Below, in pieces: positions 40,950-53,283 of a stretch of 64,000 nt of DNA. A program made the position numbers and the translations under genes. Within the stretch, counting starts at the first letter, position 1, and each line of letters begins with the position of its first letter. The notes beneath the pieces were generated by a model that saw only the letters and a list, made by a program, of their open reading frames with translations, searched no databases and was not told the DNA's origin. The stretch comes from Zasmidium citrigriseum (lineage: Eukaryota > Ascomycota > Dothideomycetes > Mycosphaerellales > Mycosphaerellaceae): contig NHNW01000041.1 in the NCBI GenBank assembly GCA_002786025.1, positions 310,001-374,000 of the forward strand, read 5' to 3'.

Positions 40950-41774
40950 ATGCCAGGTCGCGGCGGTGGTCGCGGCGGCGGCAAAGGAGGCCCCCTCCCC
41001 CGTCCAGTCCAAGTCTCGAAAAAAATGTCCTGGCTTCTCCGGCACGGCGCCGAAAAAGAAGGCCTCACCCTCGGACCAGGAGGTTTCATCAACGTGGCCG
41101 AAGTCCTCGCCAACCGGAACCTCAAATCGCTCAAAGTGACATTTGACGAATTGCGACAGATTGTCGAGGAGAACGATAAGCAGCGGTTCACGATGGTCCC
41201 CGCCTCGAGTTCTGAGGAAGGAGGAGCTGTAGAGGGACAGACGCCGCTGCCATCGAGTGATCCCAAGGATTGGTTGATCAGGGCGAATCAGGGGCATAGT
41301 CTCAAGGTCGAGGAGGATGGGCTGCTCACGCCGATTACCGGGGAGAGTGGGAATGTGCCGGAGACGGCGGTACACGGGACGACGCATGCTGCTTGGTGTT
41401 TGATCGAGGCGTCGGGAGGATTGAAGCCCATGGGACGGAATCATGTGCACTTCGCGTCTGGGTTGCCGCAGGGTTTCAAGTCGGTTGTTGATCAAAGCGG
41501 CAGTGAGGTTGCGGCGCCCGTGATTTCGGGCATGCGCAAGTCTTCGACTGTACTCATGTTTCTGGATGTGGGGAAGGCGATGGAGGCCAGGATGAAGTTT
41601 GGGTTGAGTGATAATGGGGTCATCCTCACGGAAGGCAATGGTGATGGAATTGTGCCTTTGGAATTCTTCAAGCGAGTCGAGGATCGGACTGGAGAGGGAG
41701 TGTTGCTCGAGAATGGCAAGGTCGTGAAAGAGGCGCCAGCGAAGTGGAAGTCGAAGGGGAGTGGGAAGACTTGA
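40950..41774 (+). CDS. TPT1: tRNA 2'-phosphotransferase (Tpt1/KptA)
   Basis: Single exon, 274 residues. Tpt1 removes the 2'-phosphate left at the splice junction by fungal tRNA ligase, passing it to NAD+ to give ADP-ribose 1'',2''-cyclic phosphate; it is the last step of tRNA splicing. Conserved blocks are in order: SWLLRHG (27-33, catalytic Arg), RANQGHS (111-117, catalytic His), HGT (142-144) and RNHVHFA (163-169, catalytic Arg region). The N-terminus is an RGG-type tail (MPGRGGGRGGGKGG), absent from bacterial KptA and suited to RNA binding. Start is the first ATG, in context CACAATGCC. Two or three short insertions relative to the bacterial enzyme lie between the first two motifs. Confidence 0.95.
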   Translation: MPGRGGGRGGGKGGPLPRPVQVSKKMSWLLRHGAEKEGLTLGPGGFINVAEVLANRNLKSLKVTFDELRQIVEENDKQRFTMVPASSSEEGGAVEGQTPLPSSDPKDWLIRANQGHSLKVEEDGLLTPITGESGNVPETAVHGTTHAAWCLIEASGGLKPMGRNHVHFASGLPQGFKSVVDQSGSEVAAPVISGMRKSSTVLMFLDVGKAMEARMKFGLSDNGVILTEGNGDGIVPLEFFKRVEDRTGEGVLLENGKVVKEAPAKWKSKGSGKT

Positions 41775-42094
41775 AGAGTGGAGTGAATCACCTTCCATCA
41801 CCGCACCGCATCAAGTCAACCGAAGCATGGCCTCGATCCCAAGCTTCAAGCTCGAGGAGAAGGCAAACGACCGCGCGATTCGAGCAGTACTGCTCGACTA
41901 GTCCACCAGAGAAAGACTGTCGATCATGACTGTCTTGACAGAGGCCAGGAGCAGACTCGAGGGAGAGCAAGTCTTTTCAAAAGAAGATCTAGTCGATCGC
42001 CATAGAACTACTGGTTCATGCCTTATCAGACCTATGCTAATCGCTGAAGATTCCAATGCATGCAAGGTATCAAACGCTCGTCACATCCATTCTT
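41775..42094. other. Convergent 3' region
   Basis: 320 bp between the stop codons of TPT1 and AP-1 gamma. It holds both 3' UTRs; nothing else seen. Confidence 0.55.
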
Positions 42095-44856
42095 CTACGT
42101 CGGTTCAGACCAGTCCACTTGTTCAGTAATAGGAGCACCGCCGCCCTTGGCATATGAAAGCTTCAAACGCAATCTTAACCTTGCTGGAGGGGGCTGTCGT
42201 TATATTAGCACACGTACACAAAGTCGAGAATACTGTGAACTTACCCCTTGAACACTCGTGATGCGCATTTGCTGAGTGGCTTCTTGCCCTCCATCCAGCT
42301 CAGATGAACTGATTGCCTGGAGCTGCAGCTTCTGCGTCTTTGGTACCGCAGCTTGCAGATTCAGCGCGCCGAAGTTCTCGAAGTTGCTAGTGTTCCGGAA
42401 TTTGGCGTTAACCTGAACAGCCTGGGCGTTGCGCTGCACACTGAAGGTCACCAGCAGGTCATTCTTGTTGTAAGCAGTATGCGCTTGTTGCGCGGGTGGT
42501 GGCGATGTTGCACCAAAGCCACCAAGCATGTCATTCGATCCAGACGTCGATTGCTGTGGCGGCTGAGTAGCGGCTGGCTTGGATCCAAATAGGTCCATGA
42601 TCGAGTCCATGTTGCTCTGAGGTCTTGCCTGACCATTCGTAGCAGCATGATTTGATTGCACAGGCGATGAGACGGTATCGTTGCCACCCAGGATATCGGC
42701 GAGGAGATCGGCGTTATTGTTCTGTGATCCATTCATTGTTGCACCTGCGCCTGACGAGGGCATTCCTGAATCACCTCCCATCAGGTCGAGCAGCATATCT
42801 TGTTCAGTGATCTGACTTGGCTTCTTCTTGGCTGGAACCTTGCTGTGTCGCTTCTTCGAAGTGGCTTCACCAAGCACTCGCTGTTCTTCTCGAATCTCAG
42901 GAGGCGGCATATGCTCCAAAACGCCCCTGCGGACGTTGTCGTACCCAAACAGGTTGCCGTATTCCACTGCTCGTTGTTGCACTTCCACGTCCAGATCTGC
43001 TTGTCGGCTGAGCAATAGTCTCCTGAGTCGATCGATCTGTGCTGGGTCTTGCAGACGTGTTGTAAGTTTCATGGCAGCAGTAATGATGTATTCGGTAACG
43101 CTCTGGCCGGAGTAGCTGGAGTTGAGGATCGCAGTGAAGAGGTCCACAATCTCGCTCTCTCTGACTTCCTTGACCAGCTCTTCTTCCTCGTATGAGCCGC
43201 CTCGCAGGAGTGCATCGCCGTACTCGCCAATGACCCAGGCACCGGCAAGGTTCAGGCCTTCTTGGCTAATGTCCTCCTTCAGTGCTGCATAAAGCTTCTG
43301 GGCACAGTAAGTCTGCAGATCCGGAGTTGTCGCAATGAGGCGGACGAACGACGACAAGATTTGTTCCTTGACGTAGTTTCCGGCGAGCTTGAGCACCCGA
43401 AGCATGGTATCAACGTGCCATCGCTTGTTCGGTGCAAATCGATCCGCGGCGACACCAATTTGACTGGTCATAACCGGCTTGAACTCGTTGTCTGCCACTT
43501 CCAGGAATGCAAGAAGTTCTCTGATCAGTACCCTAATGTTCGACTCGTTAATCAAAGTGAAGCTAAGGTCCAATGCTCGCCTGCGTATGCTGATGTCTGG
43601 GTCCCGCAAACAGTCCAGAATAGTATTCCGGTGCCTCTGCACTGCGTTCGGCTCAATGGCCACGACCTTGATCAAAGTGTTCAAGGCCACGTAGCGGATG
43701 TTGTTATCTCTGTTGGAAAGGAACTTCCCGAGGATGTTCACACCCAGTACCCGAAGTCCAGAATCGGCCTCGATGTCCAAAATGGTGAGTACTGCCTCGT
43801 AAAGAATAGAGTTGCCCACGTTCTTCGAAGACTCGGTATTGGTGGCGACTTGGGCGAGGATATCGTTGATCTGTTCGCTGGTCTGAGGATCTCCCCTACC
43901 GAGGACCCTAAGGAGCCGTAAAATCTTGACCTGCAAGAAGGGATCTGTTATGCCTGTGACGTCGTGCTCTGGTGCGTAGCCGGACTGTGACAGAGCCTTA
44001 AGAACCTTGACCAGACTTCCAGTCAGCGGCCTGAACATCTCCACCACGCCTTGTTCTCCTCCTTCTTCCTCGTCGGCCTCGCACATGCTGACGACGAATG
44101 TCAAGCCACTCAACAGAACACCATGGTTCCTGTCATTCAGCAATAGCTTCGCTTTGTCCAAGAAATGCTCTTGTAGGTCAGGTACTTTCCGACATATTCG
44201 CATGGCGCAGAGGGCGGCTTTCCTGCGAATGTAGGGGTTCGAGGATGACAGGATCGTTTCGACTTCTGGGAACAGGTCGCGCGACATTTCGATCGAGGCG
44301 ATGTTGCCTAGGGTACATAGCGCAAGACCGACAATGTACTGGTTGCTGTGGTTAAGGTCACTGAACCCATGTTAGCATCCAGCCAACAGATCATGTGTTG
44401 TCGCCGTACTTTTTCAACGAATTCGTCACCAATGTCAGGACTTCTTGGTTCTCGTCCAACAGCAGCATTGTTCCCAAGTATCCCAAGCGCTTGTCGGCAA
44501 AGCGAGGGGAGGCCAGCAGCTTCAGACATTCGATCTGTCCGAAATGGGTTCGCTCTCCCAGCGTGAAGAGGTACAGCAGCTTTGCGACATTGTTGCGCCT
44601 GAAATTTCATAAGTATCCGCCTTCCAAGTATAACATGCTCATTCAGGTGTCATACCGCAAATCGGAGTTATGGCTCTCTTCCCTGAAGCTGTTTCTGATG
44701 GCCGCACTCTCCTTCTGCACCACGGCTCTTTCGTCGGCGATTGTTTTGGCGGCGCGCACATTGCGAATGAATTGCTTTACTATTGGTGTCGGGGCATGTT
44801 AGTTGTCATTCACATGGTATGGGCAGGCTTCCACTGAAGGGCGTACGGGAGCTCAT
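42095..44856 (-). CDS. APL4: AP-1 adaptor complex subunit gamma
   Basis: Five exons on the minus strand: 44856-44847, 44779-44656, 44598-44410, 44360-42245, 42193-42095; 845 residues. Gamma-adaptin is a large subunit of the AP-1 clathrin adaptor that sorts cargo at the trans-Golgi network and endosomes. Exon 1 is only 10 nt (ATG AGC TCC C) and gives MSS plus the first base of Leu; spliced, the N-terminus is [20 protein letters not shown], the family sequence. HEAT-like trunk repeats follow (about 20-600), then a Gln/Asn-rich hinge with clathrin-box-like LLDLMGG, and the gamma-ear (about 735-845) ending QVDWSEPT on the last small exon. The trunk motif [11 protein letters not shown] is intact. 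Assignment is certain. Confidence 0.96.
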
Positions 44857-45623
44857 CGTGGCGGTCGCGAGGACCCCAGTTCAAGATCGAGGGTGGTGGC
44901 CGTTCAGCGTCGTGGTATTCCCATTGCGAGGCGCGTGTCTGTCGAGGGTGTCGGTGGTCGTAGCGGGTTCCAGGCGCGGGTGAGTTGTTCTCAGTCTTGG
45001 CCTAGCTGGGGATTGTCAATTGATGACCAGGGATGGAAGACCTGGCCTCGGCTGGATTCGGACTAGCGAGGGAAATGGTGTGATGTCTGAGATAGTTCTG
45101 GCATTGGCACCACGGCTTGTTCTCGACCACACTTCATCCCGTCATCTACTTCTCGTCAGCAACATGCTCCATTGAATAAGCACTGAAGACATTCATTATA
45201 TACAAGCTCCTGCGCACGGTACTTTGTTGCGAACATTCACTGACTACTAAACACATTTACTCCCTGCTTATGTGGCCTAGGATCCTCCAATTCCTCTCGA
45301 TCGAGGAACATGCTATGCTTCGAATCCCTCGGGCTCCGAGTCCATGTTCAACGGAGGGAACGCTAGCAAGCAGCAGGATAATGGACCCTGCCCTCACGCC
45401 CTCTGTGGCTACGGATACTTCGGTAGGAAGACTTGACGAACCCAGCTCAGCTGCCGCAAACGATCCCATATTGGAAATCGGTTGCCCTAAACAAGGCGCA
45501 TTCCGCCCCCAATTTGATAATCCTCCGTAGGCACTTACGATATATCTATGAATTCTACTTGGAAGTACGAAGTTCTTTCTTCAAGTTCTTCGTTTTTTTT
45601 TTTGGTGCAGAGAACTACCTTGT
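44857..45623. promoter_or_regulatory. Divergent promoter, AP-1 gamma / alpha-beta hydrolase
   Basis: 767 bp between outward genes. An 11-T run (45593-45603) followed by GGTGCAG looks like the end of an intron in the 5' UTR of the hydrolase gene. No gene seen. Confidence 0.5.
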
Positions 45624-46442
45624 ATGGCTCCCTCTGCAAATCCGGTCATGTTTGCCATTGTGCCTGGAGCTTGGTACGACTTCCTCTATTCTCAGATGAA
45701 ACCTTCCTGAACCAGTTGTAGGCACAAACAAGTCCACATCCAACCCACTCTGGACGCCCTCGAGAAGCAAGGTTACAAAGCACGAAGCATAGACCTCGCC
45801 ACAGTGAGAACCGACAGACCCCGACCAACCTGGGACGATGAAGTCTCCAACATCAGCGACCAAGTCCTCTCCGAACTAAAGACCGGCCACGACCTCTGTC
45901 TCGTCCTGCACTCCTACGCAGGTCTTCCCGGCTGCGAAGCCGTAAACCGCCTCGTCCATGCCGGCGCCCTCGAACCCACCATAGATCAACCCGGCCGCCT
46001 CTTCAAAGTCATCTTCTTTGCCGCTCACCACACCCCCACCGGCATGATAATGGACGTCAAAGACTTCATCGGGCCAGCGAATCCTTGGTTTAGCATCGAC
46101 TTTGAAACGAACATGTCCTACCACAAATCGCCCTACGAAGCGTTTTTCAATGACTTTGCCGCGAGAGAGGAAGCGCAGCCGTACGTTGATGCGATCAAGC
46201 CGATGTATTATATCCCTGGAGGCGGTGGGATTATGTCGGACGAGTGGATGAAGGCGCCGAGAGGTATTGTTGGGTTGACGAAAGACGCGTCTATTGGTCC
46301 GTCGTTGTTGGAGCAGATGTGGAATGATTTTCGGGAGGAGATTGTGTGGATTGAGGCGGGACATACGCCGTTCGCGGCGAAGCCGGAGTATGTCGCTGAT
46401 ACTTTGATCAAAGTATTGAACAAACCCTGTGGCGGGGCTTAG
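45624..46442 (+). CDS. Alpha/beta hydrolase, small fungal family
   Basis: Two exons, 45624-45673 and 45722-46442; 256 residues. Splicing rebuilds the oxyanion region as FAIVPGAWHKQVHIQP, typical of alpha/beta hydrolases of the salicylate-esterase/AB hydrolase_6 group. The nucleophile elbow reads LVLHSYAGLPG: Ser is kept, but the two flanking glycines of GxSxG are Leu and Ala. The acid is probably Asp in the middle region and the histidine in IEAGHTPFAA near the C-terminus. The gene ends 84 bp from the F-box gene, tail to tail. Substrate unknown. There is no signal peptide. Confidence 0.88.
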
Positions 46443-46526
46443 GACTGGACAGATAGGGAGATTGAGGATTCCATTGGATCGATAGATTTGAGAGCTTTTT
46501 TGGACGATCTGAAGCTTCCGTCTCTG

Positions 46527-48317
46527 CTATCGACACTGCATGAGTGCATCCAAGTCAACTCGCTGGTAGTAAGAGATATGACCAAAGCCTTGCCAGAACT
46601 GAGCAAGTTTGTCATGGGATATCATGATGAGCTGCGAGGGGGTATATTGGTCTGGAAAGGTCAGTATTGCTTCATGCTCGCTACCAAGCATCTTATCGAC
46701 TCACCATGTGTGAAGCCACGTCCAGCTATGTGGCCAGCACTTCGGACCACTCTCGCGCCCTTGAAAAGATCCTCGTCTGCGACTCTCACGAAGCCGCCAT
46801 GCCCAATATCAGGGGCAATGAACGTGTACTCGCCTCGAGGAACATTTGGATCCTGCTCACTTTGTTAGCCAACATTCTCTGTGATCATTCTCGGCACTTA
46901 CTCCTGTTAGCTTGATCATTTCTATACGTCCTGACGGCGCGTCTTTGTAATCGGTGGTGGTGTCGCTCGGAATGAAATCAACAGGAGGATGCCTAAATCC
47001 GTCCAGTCGTATCCCAGGCGCCTCGATAACGTTCACGGAGACTTCTTCTCGATGATGTTGCGCTGCATCTGCATCATCTGCTGCAGCAGACGTATCAAGA
47101 TGCTCCACCGCACTTACGAAGCTGGCAGCGCTACTTTCACTGCCCCTTCGCCCTCCACGAAACCATCGACGAAGCCAGTGCATGCCGCTTGGAAGTGGCC
47201 TTTCAGAGCCCAGATCGGGCTGCATCAAAAGCAGAAACTCGCAGCCATGTCCACTGTAATCGCCCACCCAAATGCCTTGCCATGGCTTTTCTGGTGTTGG
47301 CATATAGCATGACTCGGGCAGACTTGAATATGTGGTGATATCCTCCGGCATCCGTATAGTCATCCCACCACCACTACTCGAATCCATACCCAGGGAGACG
47401 TAGGGAATGTCTATACCCAGTGCAGCGGATAATCCACCTCCCGATCCCAAGGAAAGGAAATTTGGGTTCGACCGGCGACCATGATACTCGACCCAGCGAC
47501 GCAGCCGGAAGTTATTTTTGCTGACCTCTGAAAGTTTCGTTGGGCGGTGGCCAGCTGAGTTGTACCCATCATGACTGAGGTTTCTTGTCCGAGTTGGCGC
47601 GGGAATTCTCTGCGGTGGCCAGACGTACGTGCTCTCCGTAATGGCACTCTGAGGCAGTGCTCGACATAGCATGAGCGAACTGAAGAGACCAGATTCTGCA
47701 ACGGTTCCCATCAACGTCTCCCGACCGTAAATTGATTGGGATGCATGTGCTCGGTCGGACGGGTAATCGTTTGGAGGATTCGCTTCTGGACTGTCGAAGT
47801 CGAGCTTCACGGCCGGTCGATTCGTGTCCAGGAAGACGTGCGGTTGGAAGGTGTGGACAATGACGTCTGGATCTTTCTCCCAAAACGACGCTTTGGGAGG
47901 ACTTCTCGTTGCCACTACCGTGTTCGCCTCGATGCAGCCCGTGTTCTCATCATAGCGAGCAAGCAACAGCTTTCCGCCCGGTTCTGAATCGCCAAACCAC
48001 ACTTTCCGTTCCGCCAGGAACCAGTGAAGGTGATGTGCTGCGTAGAGCTCGCGGAAAGATTTTGCCGGGCTTGGAGTTGATAAGGGAGTCGGAAGTGAGC
48101 GGTTGATCAGAGGAAGCCATAGGCAGTCATCGTAGCTTTGCTCGTGAAGGTGGCGACATGTCTTTGCGACGGCGACGAGATCCAAAGGCTCCAGAAAAGA
48201 CAGTATGTGCTGGATGAGTTCAGCCGGTAATCTCAGCAATGCCGCATCATCCTGGTCGCCGGCCATTTCATGGACTGAGTCGAAGGGTATGTGTCCATGA
48301 GGAGAGGACATTTGCAT
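46527..48317 (-). CDS. F-box protein with FBXO31-like C-terminal domain
   Basis: Three exons on the minus strand: 48317-46902, 46852-46705, 46651-46527; 562 residues. An F-box lies at about 28-70 (LRLPAELIQHILSFLEPLDL), so the protein should join an SCF ubiquitin ligase through Skp1. The rest is a beta-rich substrate domain with PWQGIWVGDYSGHGCEFLLL, recalling FBXO31, and the two last exons supply DPNVPRGEYTFIAPDIG, GRGFTHDQYTPSQLI and the final AQFWQGFGHISYYQRV. Without these exons the ORF would stop at 46857 and lose the conserved end. Fungal homologues are common but their substrates are unknown to me. Convergent with the hydrolase gene. Confidence 0.9.
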
Positions 48318-49296
48318 CTCAATGAGGTGTCAAGCCGTCATATACTTTTGCGAAGCTCAATGCCAGATCGCCACCCAAAGTGAAAGAGTCGCAGTGAGGA
48401 GTAAGCAGGCAGAGCGGTGATGTCGGTAGAGTACCGCGGTCCTCGTGACGGCCTTTGTCTTGTCTTTTCCTTCTCGGTTTAGTCGCAGCGCAATGTCGAG
48501 GGTAGAGTTCGGTTTGCAGATGAACTGACAGACTCAAAGAGGCAGGTCGAAAGTGTCGAGCACCACACGCCGTGCTAACTCTCCACCCCGGCCGCTCTCT
48601 GACAACTCACAGACGTCAGCACGTTCCTCTTCGACCTCACTCCTTCGTTGATGTGATCAGTGTCAAGTCCTGTGCGACCGACTTTATTTGCTTGCAAATA
48701 CTACGATTTCTTCGTCTTGCGAGACTACCACCAGTTTCTACGTCCTCCTCAATGTCTTTTAATTTTACTATCGACCGACACTGTTCACCCTATCATAGCG
48801 ACAAAGCTATCTGACGGGCCTGCAATATCCATTTGACATGCCATTCGGAAACGAAGAACGGAATGAGACCAACAAGCTAGCTGATAATTGTTCAATAGAT
48901 TAGATATGCCCATTAGCTATCTACTATCATCATCACCGTCGTTCCAGTGTCGAAGACCACTCCAGGCGGGCTTCCAGAGCGGACGCAAGAAGTCGCATCG
49001 GTGCAACGATGCTAGTTTGGTATCACAACATAAACATAACCCAAACTGCGTAAATGCAGTCCTCAAGCAGACCGAGCCTCCCATATAATGTGTTCGCATA
49101 TTCACAGTCGAAGTTCTCCCCCAGTCGGACAACGCTAGATCCAGCCGCCGCTCCCACCAAACGCATCAAACGCCCGAAGCTGCTATACGAAGTCGCAATA
49201 GCAGTGACCATCGATCCCTCCATGAGAACATGCTTTGTTTCTGAAGACCCCTGGTCCAAATTTTCTCCATCGAAGTGCTTGTAACTTTTGAATTGC
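48318..49296. other. Intergenic region
   Basis: 979 bp between two minus-strand genes: promoter of the F-box gene and 3' UTR of the bHLH gene. No other feature seen. Confidence 0.5.
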
Positions 49297-51592
49297 TCAA
49301 GACGCAGTAGCAGTAGCAGGGCTGGCACTGCCGACTGCACTTGACGAGCTCTCCGTCGACGGAGCCGAATTTGTTTGCTCGTCAAGCTTCTTCTTCATCT
49401 CCTCATGTTCCTTTTTGATCATGAGCAGAGCAGCATTCTCTTTCTGCAGCCTGCGAATGTACTCGTTGGCCGACTCGACAGTAGCGGCCTTGCTGCTGTT
49501 GCTCTTGACCTGAGCATCTTCTTTGGATTCTTTCGTGTCACCGTCCATGATCGCTTCCGGACTATCGTCACTTGTCTCCTTTTTGGAAGAGGACTTGGGT
49601 AGCAGAGACTGCATCTCCTTAAGTGCTTCGTTGATACGATTCCTTCTTCCTTGCTCAGCAACCTTGTGAGAAGTTCGCTTCGATGTCAGTCCAGTAGAAA
49701 GGGAGTCGGGATATGTGACCCCAGGGAGGTGGTTGCCTTCGACTAGATTCTGATAGTTCGATTTCGAGGCGAGTAGCAGGGCATGTGTGGGTGAGTGAAG
49801 ACTCGCTACAATGAATGTCAGTAAGGCGATCTTCGTCAACCGTGATCATGGGCTACGTACCGCCTTCTGGAAGCAAGGGCTTGATGCTAGGACTGATTCG
49901 CGGTCGTAGAGCTGGCGAGACTAGAGCAGAGCCCGTTCCACTCATGCTTCCTCGCTTCTTATTTCCTCTGGCACCCTTAGGATCCTGTTTCTTGTCTTTC
50001 AGGAGTGCGCCTGGAGTTGAGGCGGTCATTGGCGATCCAACGACCGATGGACTTGCCATGCTAGAAGGTGGCCTTGCAGATGATGGCGTGCTAGAGGGGC
50101 CTAGCTTTGGAGTCTTGCGAGCCGACAGACGAGGGGTATCATCGTTTGAAGGTGACTGCTGTACTTGTGTGTTGATTTGGGTCAGAGCAGGTCGCGACGT
50201 TGAATCGTCAGCACCAGCAGCAGCAGCAGGGAGCTGGAGCTCTTCGAACTCCATTTGGTCATGTGCGCTCCCGTTGGCTTGCTGCTGTTCGCCCTGTTGA
50301 CTGGAGCCTCTCGTTTGAGCACCACGCATTGAAAGTAAAGACTTTGGCGTTGCCGCCGCACCAAGGGACGAGGATGCATCCTTTCGTTGTCCAGGTAAAG
50401 CTGGCGACTGGTTCAGACTGGACCCAGGTCTAGGTGGCGGTCCCATAAGTGCCTCACTGAGCGGCTCGGGACTTATGCTGCCATTCTCGGAACTGTCGTG
50501 ATGGGGCATTTGCAAGCCCGCAGAGAGGGGCTGCGCGCTCGCGGAACGGGGAAGTACAGACTCGCTTTCTCGGGGCGGAGCCAGCGAAGACAGCATGGTG
50601 CCCGATTTCCGTTTCATTGCCTTTTGGATGGGGCTTTCCTTGACCCGCGCGAGTGGGCCTGCGCTTCTGGGTGTCGGTGCTTTCTTTCTGGTTGTCTTCT
50701 TTGGCTTCCTCGCCTGAGAAGCGGCCGACTCCTGGTCATCACCACCCATATCCACATCCACACTCGGGTCTAGAGGCGAAGTTGCGTTCGAACTCGGGGC
50801 AGTGCTTGGATTTGTGTAGTATCCTTGGTGATGGGCATTTTGGCCGTTCTGTGGTGGCAGGATCGGTGAAGTAAGTGGGGAGAAGTATGCACCGGGAATG
50901 GTGAACTCGGGCTGCACGTTGAATTGCGGCGTGCCGGCAGGTGAGGCCATGGGAGTGAGAGCAATCTGGCGAGAAGTCAGCCACGACTGGGGAGTACAAG
51001 CAACCGCGCTACGCACGCTATTCTCCTTGCTCATGTGATATCTCTGCTCCAAGATCGCCCGCTGCTGAGGATCCATCTGCTGCTGCATGAAGGGTCCTGG
51101 TTCTCCGTGCATCCCAAAACTGTTCGGAGTCGGTGGCACCTGGTTGGGAGGAAAGCCTTGCAGTCCCTGGAAGGGGAATTGCTGGTTGGCATAGTAGGGA
51201 TTTTGCTGCTGGGCTTGCATTGTCGACTGGTACATTGGATCTTGCGGGTACGCATGACTAGTCTCCGGCCTTCCGTCGAAGTGGTGCTGTTGTTGCTCGA
51301 CATTCTGCGAAATCCCAAACTGGCCATGCGCGCCGAAGTCCTGCGCTGCGGAGCCTGATATGGCCTGGGCCTCGTTGATCTCGTCGAAAGGCGTGCTCGG
51401 GTGCGTGCCCGAATGCTGCATGTGGTCGCCATAGTGGGAGGAGTCGACGGACGGGATTGTGTTCAGGTCGATATCGCCGAACTCGAACAGGTTGGACAGT
51501 TCCTCGAGGTCGCTGTTCATTTGCGCCATTTGGTTGAGCTGCTCCGGCGGCCGCGACCAGGCCTGCTGCTGCTGCTGCGCAGTGCTGTTCAT
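49297..51592 (-). CDS. bHLH transcription factor, NUC-1/PalcA (Pho4) type
   Basis: Two exons on the minus strand: 51592-49861 and 49805-49297; 746 residues. The DNA-binding domain is at the C-terminal end of exon 2: SKRTSHKVAEQGRRNRINEA for the basic region and helix 1, a loop rich in Ser, Lys and Asp, and helix 2 with VESANEYIRRLQKENAALL running into a leucine-zipper-like coil. His, Glu and Arg at the DNA-contacting positions (H..E..R) fit recognition of CACGTG or CACGTT. This matches Neurospora NUC-1 and Aspergillus PalcA, activators of phosphate-starvation genes, related to yeast Pho4. The N-terminal 500 residues are disordered and rich in Gln, Pro and Ser. Exact orthology is probable, not proven. 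Confidence 0.92.
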
Positions 51593-53283
51593 TGCTCGCG
51601 GTGAGCGAGCGAATGACGAGGGTCGACAGTCTCGGGAGAGAAAGTGAAGTCGGGGAGTCGGATTCGCAGAGGCGCAAGCAGTGGAGGGCGGAGGGCGGAG
51701 GTGATGCGAGCGGCCGATCTGAGCGTGGGAGGGTGGTGGGACAGGCGCCGTTGCGGCCAGCTGACCATCGACACCTACGCAAGAATCCTCGCCGCCGCGC
51801 GGTGAGCGGTGTGTGGGCGTCGCAGCGGACGTCGAGGAGACTGGCAGCGGCGGTCACAGCGAGCGTGGCCTCGGTTCGAGCCCTTTGCGACTACATTATT
51901 GCAAGTGAGGGATGATTTGAGCGGGCCTTCGAAGTGATTGGGCAATCCGCTGCCCGCTAAACTTCAGTTCGTCTTTCCTGTCGGAAGGGTAAAGTTTTCT
52001 TTAGCCGCGATCTCAACGCCCCGACACTCCACTGAGCCCCTCGTATTCTACATTAACCAACCATCCGCCCGATAAGAGTTGGGGACGGCGAGAGTACTGC
52101 TCCAGACGCTCCAGACGACGAGGTGTCAGGACTGCACCGCCCGCAGCAGAAAGCCTACAGCCCGCAGCAAAGAGATGTGAGCAACCTTAATACCGCGTGG
52201 GGGTGTTCATCTGGCGGGCGGGTGTCACAGGATGGGGCGGCGGCGGAGGCCCATGGCGCAAGACGCTGGACTGGCTTCCATCACTCTTCTGTCACGCCGA
52301 GCAAGTTCGTCGAAAGCCTTCTACGACTGGCCGATTGTTCGATTGAATCTCGACCCTCGTGGCAGCCTCCTCATCCTGCTGCAATGTGACCCGCTGCGCG
52401 CCTGGCTGGAATTCTGAGATCCAGGATTGGGATGACGGCAAGTTTGCATGTGAGGCTTGCATGGGGCACTGTTACTTGCTCACGCTCGCTCAAATCGGCC
52501 AGATCCCGTGCCGGCTCTTACTGTCCTGGAAAACGCTTCGATATCTCTTCCTCGCAGGTATTCCCATCTCGTCTGTGTGGCGCATTGTTCGTTACCGCAA
52601 CGTGGGGGCTGCGTTGCCGAACGCACATGCTTTATACAGACTGACTTTGACATGCTGCCGCTCGTCAAGCCCCAGAATAGTCAAGGAACATCGAAGTGTT
52701 CGAGACGGCGCCACATAAGGGAGCTTCGACAAGAATCTTTGCAGACAGGCAAGTTCCAAATTTGTGCCTGGTTTGCTTCAACTCTAGAGCGAATGGTCTT
52801 TCTGTGAGGGGCTGGCAGGCTGGTCCTGTTAGCGATTCAGTGCGTGTGAGACAAGAGAAGGCTCTCTATTGGGGATTCGATTCGAGGAAGCCCACTGCTT
52901 GGGGACGAACTCTATTGAAGCCATTCTTCGCATTGCTCGGCTTTCTGCATCGCAGCATTACTAGCTTTCTTTCTAGGTCGCGTGCCCCGAGAGGTAGAGT
53001 TGACGCCGAGTAACATTTGTGGCAGTTCCGGCGCATCGTAGAGTGCAGCGTGTAGATGGGTATTAGAGCCGCGCTCGCGGATATGGTACAGCAGTCTACA
53101 CGTGAGCCATTTCCCATTCCAACGTACTTTTCTCGAAGAGATTCCGAATCGCAAAGCTCCCATTGGCGTGCCTGTTCAGTGCGCGCCCAGTACAATAAAA
53201 AGAGACTTCTTCCGCAAACAACCCGTCCCGCTCAGAACGCCCATGCTATAGACAAGCCAAGGAAAGTCCCGTCCAGGGCGCTG
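51593..53283. other. Intergenic region
   Basis: About 1.7 kb: promoter and probable 5' UTR of the bHLH gene and 3' UTR of the G-gamma gene. A short direct repeat GCTCCAGAC is doubled at about 52100-52117. ORFs in it show no domain. Confidence 0.5.

Noticed and set aside
40644..41801. 385-codon minus-strand ORF over the tRNA 2'-phosphotransferase
   Set aside because: Antisense to a gene with intact catalytic motifs; its translation shows no domain and is a codon-bias shadow.
45301..45340. TTCGAATCC-like sequence resembling a tRNA T-arm
   Set aside because: No matching acceptor, D or anticodon arms can be built around it; similar strings at 4862 and 62083 also fail.
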